From NCBI GenBank assembly GCA_946414435.1, contig CAMKOM010000006.1, positions 1-64,000 on the forward strand: 64,000 nucleotides of DNA, given 5' to 3'. How positions within the stretch are numbered: position 1 is the first letter of the stretch; every line of letters starts with the position of its first letter. The notes beneath the pieces are model-generated. The model did no database searches, had not been told where the DNA came from, and saw only the letters and a program-made list of their open reading frames with translations. Position numbers and translations under genes: made by a program. Shown here in pieces: positions 47,058 to 55,900 of the stretch. The stretch comes from an uncultured Bacteroidota bacterium (lineage in GTDB: Bacteria > Bacteroidota > Bacteroidia > Bacteroidales > SZUA-534).

Positions 47058-49364
47058 TTAGAATGGATAACCAATACCGAACTGCCAGGTTATACTTTTG
47101 AATTTGAACTTGTTATGGAACAGCACCCAACTGTCAGGACCTTCAATTGCAGGATTCTTCACTTTTATACCTGCGTCGAGGCGGATGATGGCAAAATTCA
47201 AATCGAGACGCAGGCCTGTACCCGTGCCAATCGCCAGCTGTTTGTAAAACTTATTGATATCGAATTCAGCGCCCGGCCGGTCATCGTCTTTTTTGAGTGC
47301 CCAAATGTTACCGGCATCGACAAAAATGGCGCCTTTGAAATTCTTGATTATGGTGTAGCGGTACTCAAGATTGAACTCGAGTTTGATATCGGCGGTTTGG
47401 TTCGGGTACGACGACGCCGTATCGCGGTAAGTGCCGGGACCCAAATCGCGGACGTTCCACGCACGGATTCCATCGGCACCGCCCGAATAATACTGACGCA
47501 CAAACGGCACGGCGGTGGCGTTACCGTAAGGAATGGCAATGCCCGCAAACGCTCGCCCCACCAACTGGTCGCGCTCGGAAAAATAATGGTAGCGGCGAAA
47601 ATCGACATCGGTGCGCAAGAACTGCGCGTACTGCAAATTGGCAATCTCATAGTAGCCGCCAGCCACCGTGTCGCCCATAACACCGTTTTTATGCAGCATG
47701 TGAACCAGATTGCCGGCCAAATCAAGATTCCATCGAAAATATGAGAAATCGGTCTGTTTGTCAGCGTTACGGTTCTGATACAGAATACTATATCGGCTTC
47801 CGATTATGAAATAGTCCTTGTAGCTGTTCTCGATATACTTGCCCTGAATACGTTTGTCGAACGCTTCAGTGCGGACAGGAATGCGCACTGTGTTCAGGTC
47901 GACTGGACTGACTAAGAACCTTAGATGCTCGGTCTTTTTCCACGAATAAGTGACGAGCAACGATGTGATTTTCCGCGTGTAATCAGGACGTTTCTGATAG
48001 TTGTAGGCAACAGTGAGCAGTGTTCGCGGCTCGATTCGCTTGTACCAGTTCGATGTGCGGAACGGCAGCACGAACGACGGCGTCTCGAGCGACGACTCGG
48101 CACCGAATTCAATAATGTTGAAGGCTTCGGTGGTCTCGGTCTCGGTCTGGCGTTGCAACGACCCCGACAGCTTAACGCTGAAAATCTCGGCACCATGAAA
48201 CAAATTTTTATGCTGATAGCTAAGATTACCACCGATGCCCAGGTTGCCTTCAGTGTTGGTGGCTTCAAGGTTGACAGAGTAGTTCTGATAGGTGGATGGG
48301 GTTAGCAGTACAAGACAGTCAAGCAGAGTGTCGCTGCCGGGCACTTGCGTGAAATTCTCTGTATTCTGGCGGAAAATACGCAACGAATTGATGTGGCGGC
48401 TCGTCTGGTCAACCTTTTCGACATCGTAGAGCTGTCCAGGTTCCAAAAGATTTGCTTTCAAGATTGTACGCGGCGTTATCTTTCGTTTCCCCGAAAAAAG
48501 GAACACGTACGGGTCGCGATACAGGGTGTCGAGATTGCTGTAATAGGCCGTCTTGTTACGCAAAGCTTCTTGCGGATTGTAATCAGGGAAAAAAGTCACG
48601 CTATTGATTCGGAACTGCCGGGCGTTCGATTTCTCGAGATAACCGTTGGAATTCTGCACCACAGGGCGCTCGACAATCACCTCAATATCAGCCTTATAAT
48701 CACTTGTATCGACGCTATAGCGGACCAAATCGGGACTAAACATATAGTAACCGTTGCTTCTCACCAAAGCAACAATTCTATCACGCTCAGCCTGAAGTGA
48801 CGCAAGTGTGAACGGACTGCCGCCATGTAGCACTGATTCGGCTGTATCAGCTATAATGATGGGCTCAATCACAGTGTCGCGGATTGTGTAGTATACATTA
48901 TTAATATGTGTAGGCTCACCCAAAACAACATTGTACGTCACCCACGCCTTTTTCTTTTTCTTGACAATGTTGTATGAAACCGACGCATTGTAATAGGCGT
49001 TGTTTCTGAGAATGATGTCGAACTGCCTGAGTGTACGGTCCGACAGGGTTGAATCCAGAATCACCGGTTCTTCGCCCACCACCCTTGCAAGCCAGTTTTT
49101 CCAACGGCGCTCGTGACCGATGTGGGCGAAATTGTAGGTTGTCAGGAAGAACGGATAATACCTGAACACGTTGCGGTTGGCTTTTTGACGGTAATACGAT
49201 GTCAACTCCTCCTTGTCGAAGCCGCGCCCTTCGATTTTGGTCTTGTTACGGCGCAAAAGATACTCATCGTCGGGGACCATACGGGTGATGTTGCAACTCG
49301 ACATTACGAAAGCACATAATGCTGCAAATAAAATACTTATATGGATTTTTCGCCCCAAATTCAT
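47058..49364 (-). CDS. BamA/TamA-family outer-membrane lipoprotein
   Basis: 768 aa from the ATG at 49364 (MNLGRKIHISILFAALC). A lipobox-like CAFVMSSCN ends the signal. The middle part has POTRA-like repeats (DRTLRQFDIILRNNAYYNAS, LYDVEKVDQTSRHINSLRIF) and the C-terminal half is an Omp85 barrel with YYSGGADGIRAWNVRDLGPG, GTGTGLRLDLNFAIIRLD and terminal FGIGYPF. It is not the essential BamA, which is longer, but a paralogue common in Bacteroidota; a role in outer-membrane protein or lipid assembly is inferred. Confidence 0.88.
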   Translation of the reverse strand: MNLGRKIHISILFAALCAFVMSSCNITRMVPDDEYLLRRNKTKIEGRGFDKEELTSYYRQKANRNVFRYYPFFLTTYNFAHIGHERRWKNWLARVVGEEPVILDSTLSDRTLRQFDIILRNNAYYNASVSYNIVKKKKKAWVTYNVVLGEPTHINNVYYTIRDTVIEPIIIADTAESVLHGGSPFTLASLQAERDRIVALVRSNGYYMFSPDLVRYSVDTSDYKADIEVIVERPVVQNSNGYLEKSNARQFRINSVTFFPDYNPQEALRNKTAYYSNLDTLYRDPYVFLFSGKRKITPRTILKANLLEPGQLYDVEKVDQTSRHINSLRIFRQNTENFTQVPGSDTLLDCLVLLTPSTYQNYSVNLEATNTEGNLGIGGNLSYQHKNLFHGAEIFSVKLSGSLQRQTETETTEAFNIIEFGAESSLETPSFVLPFRTSNWYKRIEPRTLLTVAYNYQKRPDYTRKITSLLVTYSWKKTEHLRFLVSPVDLNTVRIPVRTEAFDKRIQGKYIENSYKDYFIIGSRYSILYQNRNADKQTDFSYFRWNLDLAGNLVHMLHKNGVMGDTVAGGYYEIANLQYAQFLRTDVDFRRYHYFSERDQLVGRAFAGIAIPYGNATAVPFVRQYYSGGADGIRAWNVRDLGPGTYRDTASSYPNQTADIKLEFNLEYRYTIIKNFKGAIFVDAGNIWALKKDDDRPGAEFDINKFYKQLAIGTGTGLRLDLNFAIIRLDAGIKVKNPAIEGPDSWVLFHNKFKFKSITWQFGIGYPF

Positions 49365-49381
49365 TCGACAATGGAATTGCA

Positions 49382-49389
49382 CAAATATA
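49382..49389 (-). promoter_or_regulatory. Promoter -7 element of the BamA-like gene
   Basis: TATATTTG on the minus strand, 18 bp upstream of the ATG at 49364. No clear -33 TTTG. It sits back-to-back with the promoter of the divergent TrmH-family gene. Confidence 0.6.
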
Positions 49390-49404
49390 ATACGTTGGTT
49401 TGAT

Positions 49405-49412
49405 TACTTTTG
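49405..49412 (+). promoter_or_regulatory. Promoter -7 element of the TrmH-family gene
   Basis: TACTTTTG, an exact match, 16 bp before the ATG at 49428. Its -33 region overlaps the promoter of the divergent gene. Confidence 0.6.
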
Positions 49413-49427
49413 CGAAAAACATTGATT

Positions 49428-50189
49428 ATGCTTACCAACAACAAGATAAAACTGATTAAATCGCTCGACAAGAAGCGTGAACGCATTGAAGCCGGCTGCT
49501 TTGTGGTTGAAGGCGAAAAAATGGTTCGCGAACTTTTGATGAGCCGGTTCGAGACCACTGAAGTATTTGCTGTTCAACAATATATCGATGAATTGCCGGC
49601 AAATTTGAAGCTCAAAGCCGAAATCACCGCCATTGGCGAGCGCGACCTTGAGCGTATCAGTTTTCTGAAGACGCCAAACAAAGCCGTGGCGCTTGCCAAA
49701 CTGCCCGAAATCCGCCCCCTACCCGACTTGAGCGGTCTGAACATTGCCCTCGACAACGTGCAAGACCCGGGCAATCTGGGCACCATTATCCGCACAGCGG
49801 CCTGGTTCGGAATCGGCAACGTATTCTGCTCGCCCGACACAGCCGATGTTTACAACCCAAAAGTCATTCAATCGACTATGGGCGCCATTTTCAAGGTGAA
49901 TGTATGTTACTGCAATTTGGCCGAACTAGCCGCCACCGCCCGCAAGGCCGGCATTCCAATGTTCGGCACAAGGCTCGACGGCGAAAATCTTTATGCCGCA
50001 AAACTGCCCAAAGACGCCATTGTGGTGATGGGAAACGAGTCGAAAGGCTTGTCTGCAGAAATTAGCGTGCTGATGGACAGCAACTTAAAGATACCATCAT
50101 ACGCTCCTCCCTCTGCTGATATGGAATCGCTCAACGTGGCTGTAGCCACAGCCATAGTATGCGCCGAATTCCGCCGCCAAAACAGCTGA
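49428..50189 (+). CDS. TrmH/SpoU-family RNA 2'-O-methyltransferase
   Basis: 253 aa from the ATG at 49428; the six residues before it would lie across the promoter. An N-terminal substrate-binding domain (IKLIKSLDKKRERIEAGCFV) is followed by the knotted SPOUT domain with ALDNVQDPGNLGTIIRTAAW (motif 1), IVVMGNESKGLSAEI (motif 2) and IPSYAPPSADMESLNVAVAT (motif 3). It methylates a ribose 2'-OH in rRNA or tRNA; the target nucleotide is not evident. Confidence 0.93.
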   Translation: MLTNNKIKLIKSLDKKRERIEAGCFVVEGEKMVRELLMSRFETTEVFAVQQYIDELPANLKLKAEITAIGERDLERISFLKTPNKAVALAKLPEIRPLPDLSGLNIALDNVQDPGNLGTIIRTAAWFGIGNVFCSPDTADVYNPKVIQSTMGAIFKVNVCYCNLAELAATARKAGIPMFGTRLDGENLYAAKLPKDAIVVMGNESKGLSAEISVLMDSNLKIPSYAPPSADMESLNVAVATAIVCAEFRRQNS

Positions 50190-50221
50190 ATTGAACTTTC
50201 ACAAGCTATAATAAAATAGGA

Positions 50222-50683
50222 TTATTCCGCCTTACCAGGGTTGAGTCGGACCTTGACCACAACCTTCTTGACAACCGACGGCTTGCCGTTTTTCAGGCAC
50301 GGTAGATGCAAATCATCGGGGTAGAAAATGATAAATTCACCTGCATTTAACGTAATCGGTTCGTAATCACCATCATAGAAGGCAATATCGCGCTCGTTTG
50401 AGTATGGGATGGTCTCTTTCTGACCATTTTTCGGCGCAAAGCCGATAATCTCAGTTCCCTTCAGAATATACTGAATGTCAATGTATTCCACGTGACCTTC
50501 AAGCTGTCCTTCGCTTTTGGTGACATACTCGCTGATTGAAGCGTACATATCGTTGCCGTCAATCGGGTATTTACCCTCGTCATAATCAACCAAATCAGAC
50601 GACTGCAAGTACTCGAAAGCCTTTGCAAACAACGGATGCAAGGAGTGATACTTTGCGTGGTTAGTGAGACTATCTTTAATCAT
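50222..50683 (-). CDS. YhcH/YjgK/YiaL family protein
   Basis: 153 aa from the ATG at 50683 (MIKDSLTNHAKYHSLHPLF). Family motifs are GKYPIDGNDMYASISEY, GHVEYIDIQYILKGTEIIGF and FYDGDYEPITLNAGEFIIFY followed by PDDLHLPC. It is a cupin-like protein found with sialic acid or galactoside genes, where it is thought to act as a sugar isomerase or anomerase. Here it stands alone with its own promoter. Confidence 0.92.
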   Translation of the reverse strand: MIKDSLTNHAKYHSLHPLFAKAFEYLQSSDLVDYDEGKYPIDGNDMYASISEYVTKSEGQLEGHVEYIDIQYILKGTEIIGFAPKNGQKETIPYSNERDIAFYDGDYEPITLNAGEFIIFYPDDLHLPCLKNGKPSVVKKVVVKVRLNPGKAE

Positions 50684-50703
50684 ACTCTCGGTTTTTAGCA
50701 CCG

Positions 50704-50711
50704 CAAATATA
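50704..50711 (-). promoter_or_regulatory. Promoter -7 element of the YhcH gene
   Basis: TATATTTG on the minus strand, 20 bp upstream of the start at 50683; no clear -33 TTTG. Confidence 0.55.
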
Positions 50712-50828
50712 AGGTTGTGTTCGATATCTTCTTCCCGTTTCCGAGCCTATTTTCTCACGGTTTTTCGCTCAAGGCGATATGGTGTTGATTGTCAATCGGC
50801 AGCGAATGGCTGTGAAAAATCAATATCG

Positions 50829-52385
50829 TCACTTACGCAAAAACTCGACAACTTTTTCGGCACTTCGCTGGCCATCGAGGGCAGATGAAACAATGCCTCC
50901 GGCGTAACCGGCGCCTTCGCCGCAAGGAAAAAGCCCCTGAATCTGAACGTGTTGCATTGTCTCCGGATTGCGCGGAATACGCAACGGCGAGCTTGTGCGG
51001 CTCTCGACACCGATGAGCAGCGCCTCGTTGGTGTAGAAACCGTGCATTCGGCGGTCGAACTGGAGAAGACCGTCTTGCAGGCGCTGGCGGATAAATTCGG
51101 GCAACCACTGATGCATTGGCGACGACATAACACCAGGCGTGAACGATGTCCGCGGAAGCGAACCCGAGACACGCCCTTCGACAAAATCGGCCAACCGCTG
51201 CGCTGGCGCAATCTGGCCTGCGCCGCCATTGTTGAAGGCAAGCCGCTCGTATTGCATTTGGAACTCGAGACCAGCCATCACCGGATCGGCGCAAGGCGGA
51301 ATATCCTCGGTGCGCAACTCAACAACAATGGCCGAATTGGCCCACTGGCTGCCACGCGCCGACGGCGACATTCCGTTGACAACCATCTCATTATCAGCCG
51401 TTGAAGCAGGAACAATAATTCCACCAGGACACATACAAAACGAGTAAACCCCTCGCCCACCCGACTGCTGCACAAGGCTGTAGGCAGCGGCTGGAAGATA
51501 TGGTCCACGCTGGCGGCACGAGTATTGGATGCTGTCAATCAGGCTCTGCGGATGCTCAACTCGCACGCCCATTGCAAACGCCTTTGGTTCAAGCACAATA
51601 CCCTGACGGTGAAGCGAATAATATACGTCGCGCGCCGAGTGGCCTGTAGCCAGAACCACAGCATCGGCATTGATTTCATCACCTGCGGTGGTACGGATTC
51701 CACGAACGCGGCCACCATCGAGAATCAGACTGTCGAACGACACGCCGAAATGCACCTCGCCGCCGTGCTCGATTATGATTTTGCGGATATTCTCGATGAT
51801 GCCAGGCAACTTATCGGACCCAATGTGCGGATGCGCGTCAACCATAATGTCGGGGTTGCCGCCGTTGGCGTAGAGAATGCGCAAAACTTCGGAAATGTCA
51901 CCGCGCTTTTTCGAGCGGGTGAAGAGTTTTCCATCAGAATAGGTGCCAGCACCGCCCTCGCCAAACCCGTAGTTCGAATCAGGGTTGACGCCCTGGTTGC
52001 GGTGAATGGCGGCAATGTCAAGACGACGCGAGTGCACGTCTTTTCCGCGCTCAACGATTATCGGCTTCAGCCCCGACTGCAAAAATTTGAGCGCGGCAAA
52101 CAATCCGGCAGGCCCGGCACCGACAATCACAACCGGTCGGCAATGTTCAACATTTTGGTATTCAATCAATTTATATTCATCAGGTTGCGGCAGTTCATCG
52201 ATATAGACATCGAGCCGCAGATTGATTAACACACGGCCGTGACGCGCGTCGATTGACCGCCCGCGCAAGCGGCATAACGAGATTTGTTCGGTGGAAAGGC
52301 CCAACTTCGCGGCAGCAGCGGGCAGATAAAATTTCTCTGACGACGCCTTTTCGGGCGACAAGGCCAAAGTGACTTCCTTAATCAT
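50829..52385 (-). CDS. FAD-dependent oxidoreductase (COG2509-type)
   Basis: 518 aa. An N-terminal domain of about 90 residues precedes the dinucleotide-binding motif VVIVGAGPAGLFAALKFLQS, then IIVERGKDVHSRRLDI, the family-specific YGFGEGGAGTYSDGKLFTR, ADAVVLATGHSARDVYYSL and FSMCPGG-like YSFCMCPGGIIVPAS. The C-terminal GLFPCGEGAGYAGGIVSSAL closes the FAD site. The reaction is unknown. Its ATG overlaps the stop of the upstream PorT-like gene (TAATG at 52385). Confidence 0.92.
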   Translation of the reverse strand: MIKEVTLALSPEKASSEKFYLPAAAAKLGLSTEQISLCRLRGRSIDARHGRVLINLRLDVYIDELPQPDEYKLIEYQNVEHCRPVVIVGAGPAGLFAALKFLQSGLKPIIVERGKDVHSRRLDIAAIHRNQGVNPDSNYGFGEGGAGTYSDGKLFTRSKKRGDISEVLRILYANGGNPDIMVDAHPHIGSDKLPGIIENIRKIIIEHGGEVHFGVSFDSLILDGGRVRGIRTTAGDEINADAVVLATGHSARDVYYSLHRQGIVLEPKAFAMGVRVEHPQSLIDSIQYSCRQRGPYLPAAAYSLVQQSGGRGVYSFCMCPGGIIVPASTADNEMVVNGMSPSARGSQWANSAIVVELRTEDIPPCADPVMAGLEFQMQYERLAFNNGGAGQIAPAQRLADFVEGRVSGSLPRTSFTPGVMSSPMHQWLPEFIRQRLQDGLLQFDRRMHGFYTNEALLIGVESRTSSPLRIPRNPETMQHVQIQGLFPCGEGAGYAGGIVSSALDGQRSAEKVVEFLRK

Positions 52386-53101
52386 TATTCAAAGCAAAGC
52401 ACTAAAGTGACCATTTTTGAGCCCAAACGGCGGTAGGCGCGTGTGTACTCCGAGCCGTCCTGCTTGACCATATCAAGCAATCCGTAGCTGAATTTCAATT
52501 CGGTAGAGTATTTGAAATACTTCAAATAGTTGTCGAGTCCAATACCAACCTCTGCATAGACATCGAACTTTTTGAGCCTAATTTTCGGTCGTTCTTCAGG
52601 CTTGACCTTCTTGCGTGCGGCCAAATCGACAACAGGGTTCAAGCCCCAGTAAATGTAAGGCCGATAGTTGCTCTCGCGCGTTGAACGGTATTTAATCAGC
52701 GTTGGGAACTGCAAGAGCGTGGTCTCGATTTTCATATTGTGCGAGCGCAGTGCTTTGTCGGGCTCAACAAGTTCGTCATCAAGCAGATACGTGAGTGTTC
52801 GCTGACTGAATGCAAGGCCTGGCAGTGTTCGCAAGTCCCAATTGTCGGCCAGTTTCAGGTTGAAAACCATACTAGCACCGAACAATGCTCCACCGCTGTA
52901 TTCAATGGAATATACGGTGTCGAGAAGGTTGAACTCATCGGAATGGCTGATGCTAAACGACATTTGCCCTAATGAGAAAGCGAAACCGAAATGGTACGGC
53001 TCGGCATCGTAGAACGGCTTGCACCACGGACGCTTTTTCTGCGCCGACGCACCGCCCGCAACCGCAAGCAAAAGGATTATGAATAGCAGTTTTTTCGCCA
53101 T
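52385..53101 (-). CDS. PorT-family outer-membrane beta-barrel protein
   Basis: 238 aa from the ATG at 53101, with signal peptide KLLFIILLLAVAGGASAQ. The mature part has YHFGFAFSLGQMSFSISHSD, GALFGASMVFNLKLADNWDL, RTLPGLAFSQRTLTYLL and a C-terminal LVLCFE. The layout matches PorT/SprT, a component of the type IX secretion system or its assembly. No other T9SS gene is in the window and no T9SS C-terminal signal was noticed, so the secretion role is inferred from family. Confidence 0.7.
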   Translation of the reverse strand: MAKKLLFIILLLAVAGGASAQKKRPWCKPFYDAEPYHFGFAFSLGQMSFSISHSDEFNLLDTVYSIEYSGGALFGASMVFNLKLADNWDLRTLPGLAFSQRTLTYLLDDELVEPDKALRSHNMKIETTLLQFPTLIKYRSTRESNYRPYIYWGLNPVVDLAARKKVKPEERPKIRLKKFDVYAEVGIGLDNYLKYFKYSTELKFSYGLLDMVKQDGSEYTRAYRRLGSKMVTLVLCFE

Positions 53102-53115
53102 ATTCTTTGAGAACG

Positions 53116-53123
53116 CAAAAGTA
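53116..53123 (-). promoter_or_regulatory. Promoter -7 element of the PorT-like gene
   Basis: TACTTTTG on the minus strand, 14 bp before the ATG at 53101. Confidence 0.6.
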
Positions 53124-53229
53124 TCAAAATAATTGTAGCTAACAGCTAAATATAAAATTAGCACAAAAATCTACTATGAAAACGCTCTGCAAAACCTAAT
53201 CAATTATATCTGTGATAAAAAAAACATTT

Positions 53230-54711
53230 TCAATTATACGCTTCACAAGAATCGGCAACTGTTTTTTTGCACGCATCATCATCGCTATAATAAACATCGA
53301 TGGCGACAAGCAGCGCCGTGAAACCCCAGAATGGAACGGAAGCCTTGTCGGTGTCGAGAAAATCGTTCAAAACACCGTGGAAATAGTAGGTAAAAAGCCC
53401 GACGATGGCCGCTAAGCCAATGGTGTAGAGCATCGGGTGGCTATTACGGGTGCGGCGGATGGCGCGAAATCCGGTGATGATGGTAGTAATCATCACTGCC
53501 ACAAGAGTTATCGGACCTAAAACACCTTCCTCGGCCAACGGACCAAGATATTCGCTGTGAGCGTTGCCCATATCACCCTCGTTCGTGCTGATGATGGTCT
53601 TCTCATACGAGATTTGGAATGGCGCGTAATAGAACATATAAGTACCAGGTCCCCAACCAAATACTGGACGTTCAAGGAACATTCGGCCAGCGCAGTTCCA
53701 ACGGTTGATACGTTCCATATTTGATGCGTCAGTTGAGATGTTGGCCATCGACTGAAGGTGCTCGACAAAATCGGTCGACGAGTCTTGGTCGTTAGTTTTC
53801 AGGTCGCGCATCAGCATATCGCCGAACGTGAAAAAGCCTATCGCGACAACGCCGATTATGGCCACAATAGTAATGAACTTGATTTTCAGCTTGTGACAGC
53901 ACCATATTCCGAATCCGCCGACAAGGCTCAACCACGCCGCACGGGTATACGAGAAAATGATGCCGACAATCAGCAAAAGTGCCATTGCCATAAATGTCGC
54001 ACGCTTGCGCGGGTCAATCAATTTGCTGAACGCCAATGCGATGACCGGTGGAATGTAGAATGCCAGCAACGCGCCGTACGACGTGTGGTCTTTGTAGAAC
54101 GGATTGGCCGACCAGTGGGCAATTTTCTCATCGAAAATGCCGTATTTAGCGTGGCGCACAAGTGCGTAAACTACTACAATACAGAGTGCTACGGCATACA
54201 GGATCACAAAAGTCTTTGCATTGTTCTCATCTTTGCGGAACACCTGCGTCATTACAAAATAGAGCGGAACGATGAACCACAGCCGCGACAGCAGGAATTT
54301 GAGCGAAACAAGCGGGTCCTCACTCATCACACACGTAATAAGCATCCACGCCAGATAGATGTAAATGGTGATGCTGACGGGGTGCGTCAGAATGCGTTTG
54401 TCGAAACGTTTCTCGCTGATAATCTTAAAGATGAACAGTAGCATTATGCCTGCCAGCAGTGGTTCTGTTGGCAGAAACATATCAATAGGCAGACCTTCGA
54501 TAAGTTCGCTCAACGGAACCGAAAGCGGCGCCATAAATGCAATGGCCAGCAGTAGTTTGTCGAGCGACAGAAAGGCTGCGGCCACAAGAATGACCGCTAT
54601 CGGCAGAACGCTCAATAGGTAGAATTCGTTGTAGATGCAAAACAGGTTGAGTGCAAGAAACAACGCCGTGCAAGCATAAACCCACCAGCCGTTTTTTTGC
54701 TGAATCTGCAA
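53230..54711 (-). CDS. O-antigen ligase/polymerase family membrane protein
   Basis: 493 aa with about 12 membrane helices and the Wzy_C-type periplasmic loop: NRWNCAGRMFLERPVFGWGP followed by GNAHSEYLGPLAEEGVLGP, including the conserved His-Ser-Glu region. It ligates or polymerises surface glycan on undecaprenyl carriers. There is no ATG near the N-terminus: the frame begins with TTG at 54711, two codons after the TAA of the wzz-like gene and in the same frame. Termination-reinitiation at TTG is the simplest reading. Confidence 0.85.
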   Translation of the reverse strand: MQIQQKNGWWVYACTALFLALNLFCIYNEFYLLSVLPIAVILVAAAFLSLDKLLLAIAFMAPLSVPLSELIEGLPIDMFLPTEPLLAGIMLLFIFKIISEKRFDKRILTHPVSITIYIYLAWMLITCVMSEDPLVSLKFLLSRLWFIVPLYFVMTQVFRKDENNAKTFVILYAVALCIVVVYALVRHAKYGIFDEKIAHWSANPFYKDHTSYGALLAFYIPPVIALAFSKLIDPRKRATFMAMALLLIVGIIFSYTRAAWLSLVGGFGIWCCHKLKIKFITIVAIIGVVAIGFFTFGDMLMRDLKTNDQDSSTDFVEHLQSMANISTDASNMERINRWNCAGRMFLERPVFGWGPGTYMFYYAPFQISYEKTIISTNEGDMGNAHSEYLGPLAEEGVLGPITLVAVMITTIITGFRAIRRTRNSHPMLYTIGLAAIVGLFTYYFHGVLNDFLDTDKASVPFWGFTALLVAIDVYYSDDDACKKTVADSCEAYN

Positions 54712-54714
54712 GGC

Positions 54715-55743
54715 TTAATTCTTTTTAAGGAAATCGATGCGGCGAGCAACGGCGTCGCGGATTATCAAAAATAGCATAAAAGCAATAACTGTAGCGATGG
54801 TGGATGTTGCTACAATCATCCAACGCACCGGATATGCTTTCTTTTCTGAAACGGTAGCCGGATTGACAACATATTTATGCGGCAGATTCTGACGCGCATC
54901 CAGCTGAGCCTCAGTAAGTTTAGTCTTCAGGCCAGCCAGACGCTCGCGGTCAAGTTTCAACTGACTGCTGATTCCGGCAAAAGCGCCGCCCTCTTTTCCC
55001 AGTTCGTCGAGACGTTTCTGAATCTCGTTGGCGGCACTCTTGTTGCCGTTGCCAAGAGCCGTTCCAAGCGCACTTGACAGAGCCTCGGCCTGCTTCTCGT
55101 AATCGACAATGCCTTTTTTACGCATCTCGTTCAGCGTCTCTTCCTGTTCGTCGATGTCGGCTTTCAATTCATTATATTCTTTTTCAACAAGTTGCATTGC
55201 CAAAATGGCCTTCGTGTGCAACATATTGTTACGTACTGTATCCACCAGATTCGAAATCTCGTTGGCTATTTCGGCGGCGAGTTTCGGGTCAGTATCCATC
55301 ACCGAAATGCTGACTGACAGGAACTTAGTCGGTTTTATAACAATGTTTTTATTGTATTTCTGATAGAGTTGTGTATAAGGGTATTTGGTCCCAGGCTTGA
55401 TTTCGTAGTGGTTCATCAAGTCATATTTTTCAATAATGCGGCGACGGATTTCGTCCGATTGCAGCACTTGCATCAGTTGGTCGAGTTCCTCGTCCTCGCC
55501 CAAGCGCAGTACGCTCTTAACCATACCAACCGACGACGTCGAGAGCAAGTCCTGCGACAGCGAACCGGCTGCCGTCGGGAAAAGAATTACCTCTGATTTG
55601 TATTTCTCTGTCATACAGAGCGATACAATCGAAGAAATAACAGCCGTGGCAAAGCCGACAATGATTATTGCCCAACGGCGTTTCCAAAAGTAAAGAATCA
55701 AATCGACAGCGTCGAACTTGTATTGGTTTTGATTTTCTTCCAT
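54715..55743 (-). CDS. Wzz-type chain-length determinant protein
   Basis: 342 aa from the ATG at 55743 (MEENQNQYKFDAVDLILYFW). N-terminal membrane helix (WAIIIVGFATAVISSIVSLC), a periplasmic helical domain with the Wzz motif region TEKYKSEVILFPT, a long coiled coil (LVEKEYNELKADIDEQEETL), and a C-terminal membrane helix (WMIVATSTIATVIAFMLFLI) preceded by the Pro-rich KAYPVRW. It sets the length of O-antigen or capsule chains and is paired with the ligase/polymerase gene 3 bp downstream. Confidence 0.92.
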   Translation of the reverse strand: MEENQNQYKFDAVDLILYFWKRRWAIIIVGFATAVISSIVSLCMTEKYKSEVILFPTAAGSLSQDLLSTSSVGMVKSVLRLGEDEELDQLMQVLQSDEIRRRIIEKYDLMNHYEIKPGTKYPYTQLYQKYNKNIVIKPTKFLSVSISVMDTDPKLAAEIANEISNLVDTVRNNMLHTKAILAMQLVEKEYNELKADIDEQEETLNEMRKKGIVDYEKQAEALSSALGTALGNGNKSAANEIQKRLDELGKEGGAFAGISSQLKLDRERLAGLKTKLTEAQLDARQNLPHKYVVNPATVSEKKAYPVRWMIVATSTIATVIAFMLFLIIRDAVARRIDFLKKN

Positions 55744-55764
55744 AATTTTTCGTTTTTTGAGCCG

Positions 55765-55772
55765 CAAAAGTA
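55765..55772 (-). promoter_or_regulatory. Promoter -7 element of the wzz/ligase operon
   Basis: TACTTTTG on the minus strand, 21 bp upstream of the wzz ATG. Confidence 0.6.
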
Positions 55773-55855
55773 ATAATTAATTGGTGAATCGGCTAATCGG
55801 TCAATCGTTTAAATGTTGAGAGTTAAGAGTTGAGCACCTCGTTGTTTAGAAGGTT

Positions 55856-55887
55856 GAGTTTAAGGCTAAACTTTAGCTGTTAAACTC
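55856..55887. repeat. Inverted repeat between the serpin gene and the wzz promoter
   Basis: GAGTTTAA (55856-55863) and TTAAACTC (55880-55887) enclose a second pair GCTAAA/TTTAGC. There is no T tract in the serpin direction, so its use as a terminator is doubtful. Confidence 0.5.
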
Positions 55888-55900
55888 AAAATACTATCTT

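Noticed and set aside
53230-55743. A full O-antigen or capsule biosynthesis cluster
   Set aside because: Only the ligase/polymerase and Wzz genes are present; no glycosyltransferase, flippase or sugar-nucleotide genes adjoin them.
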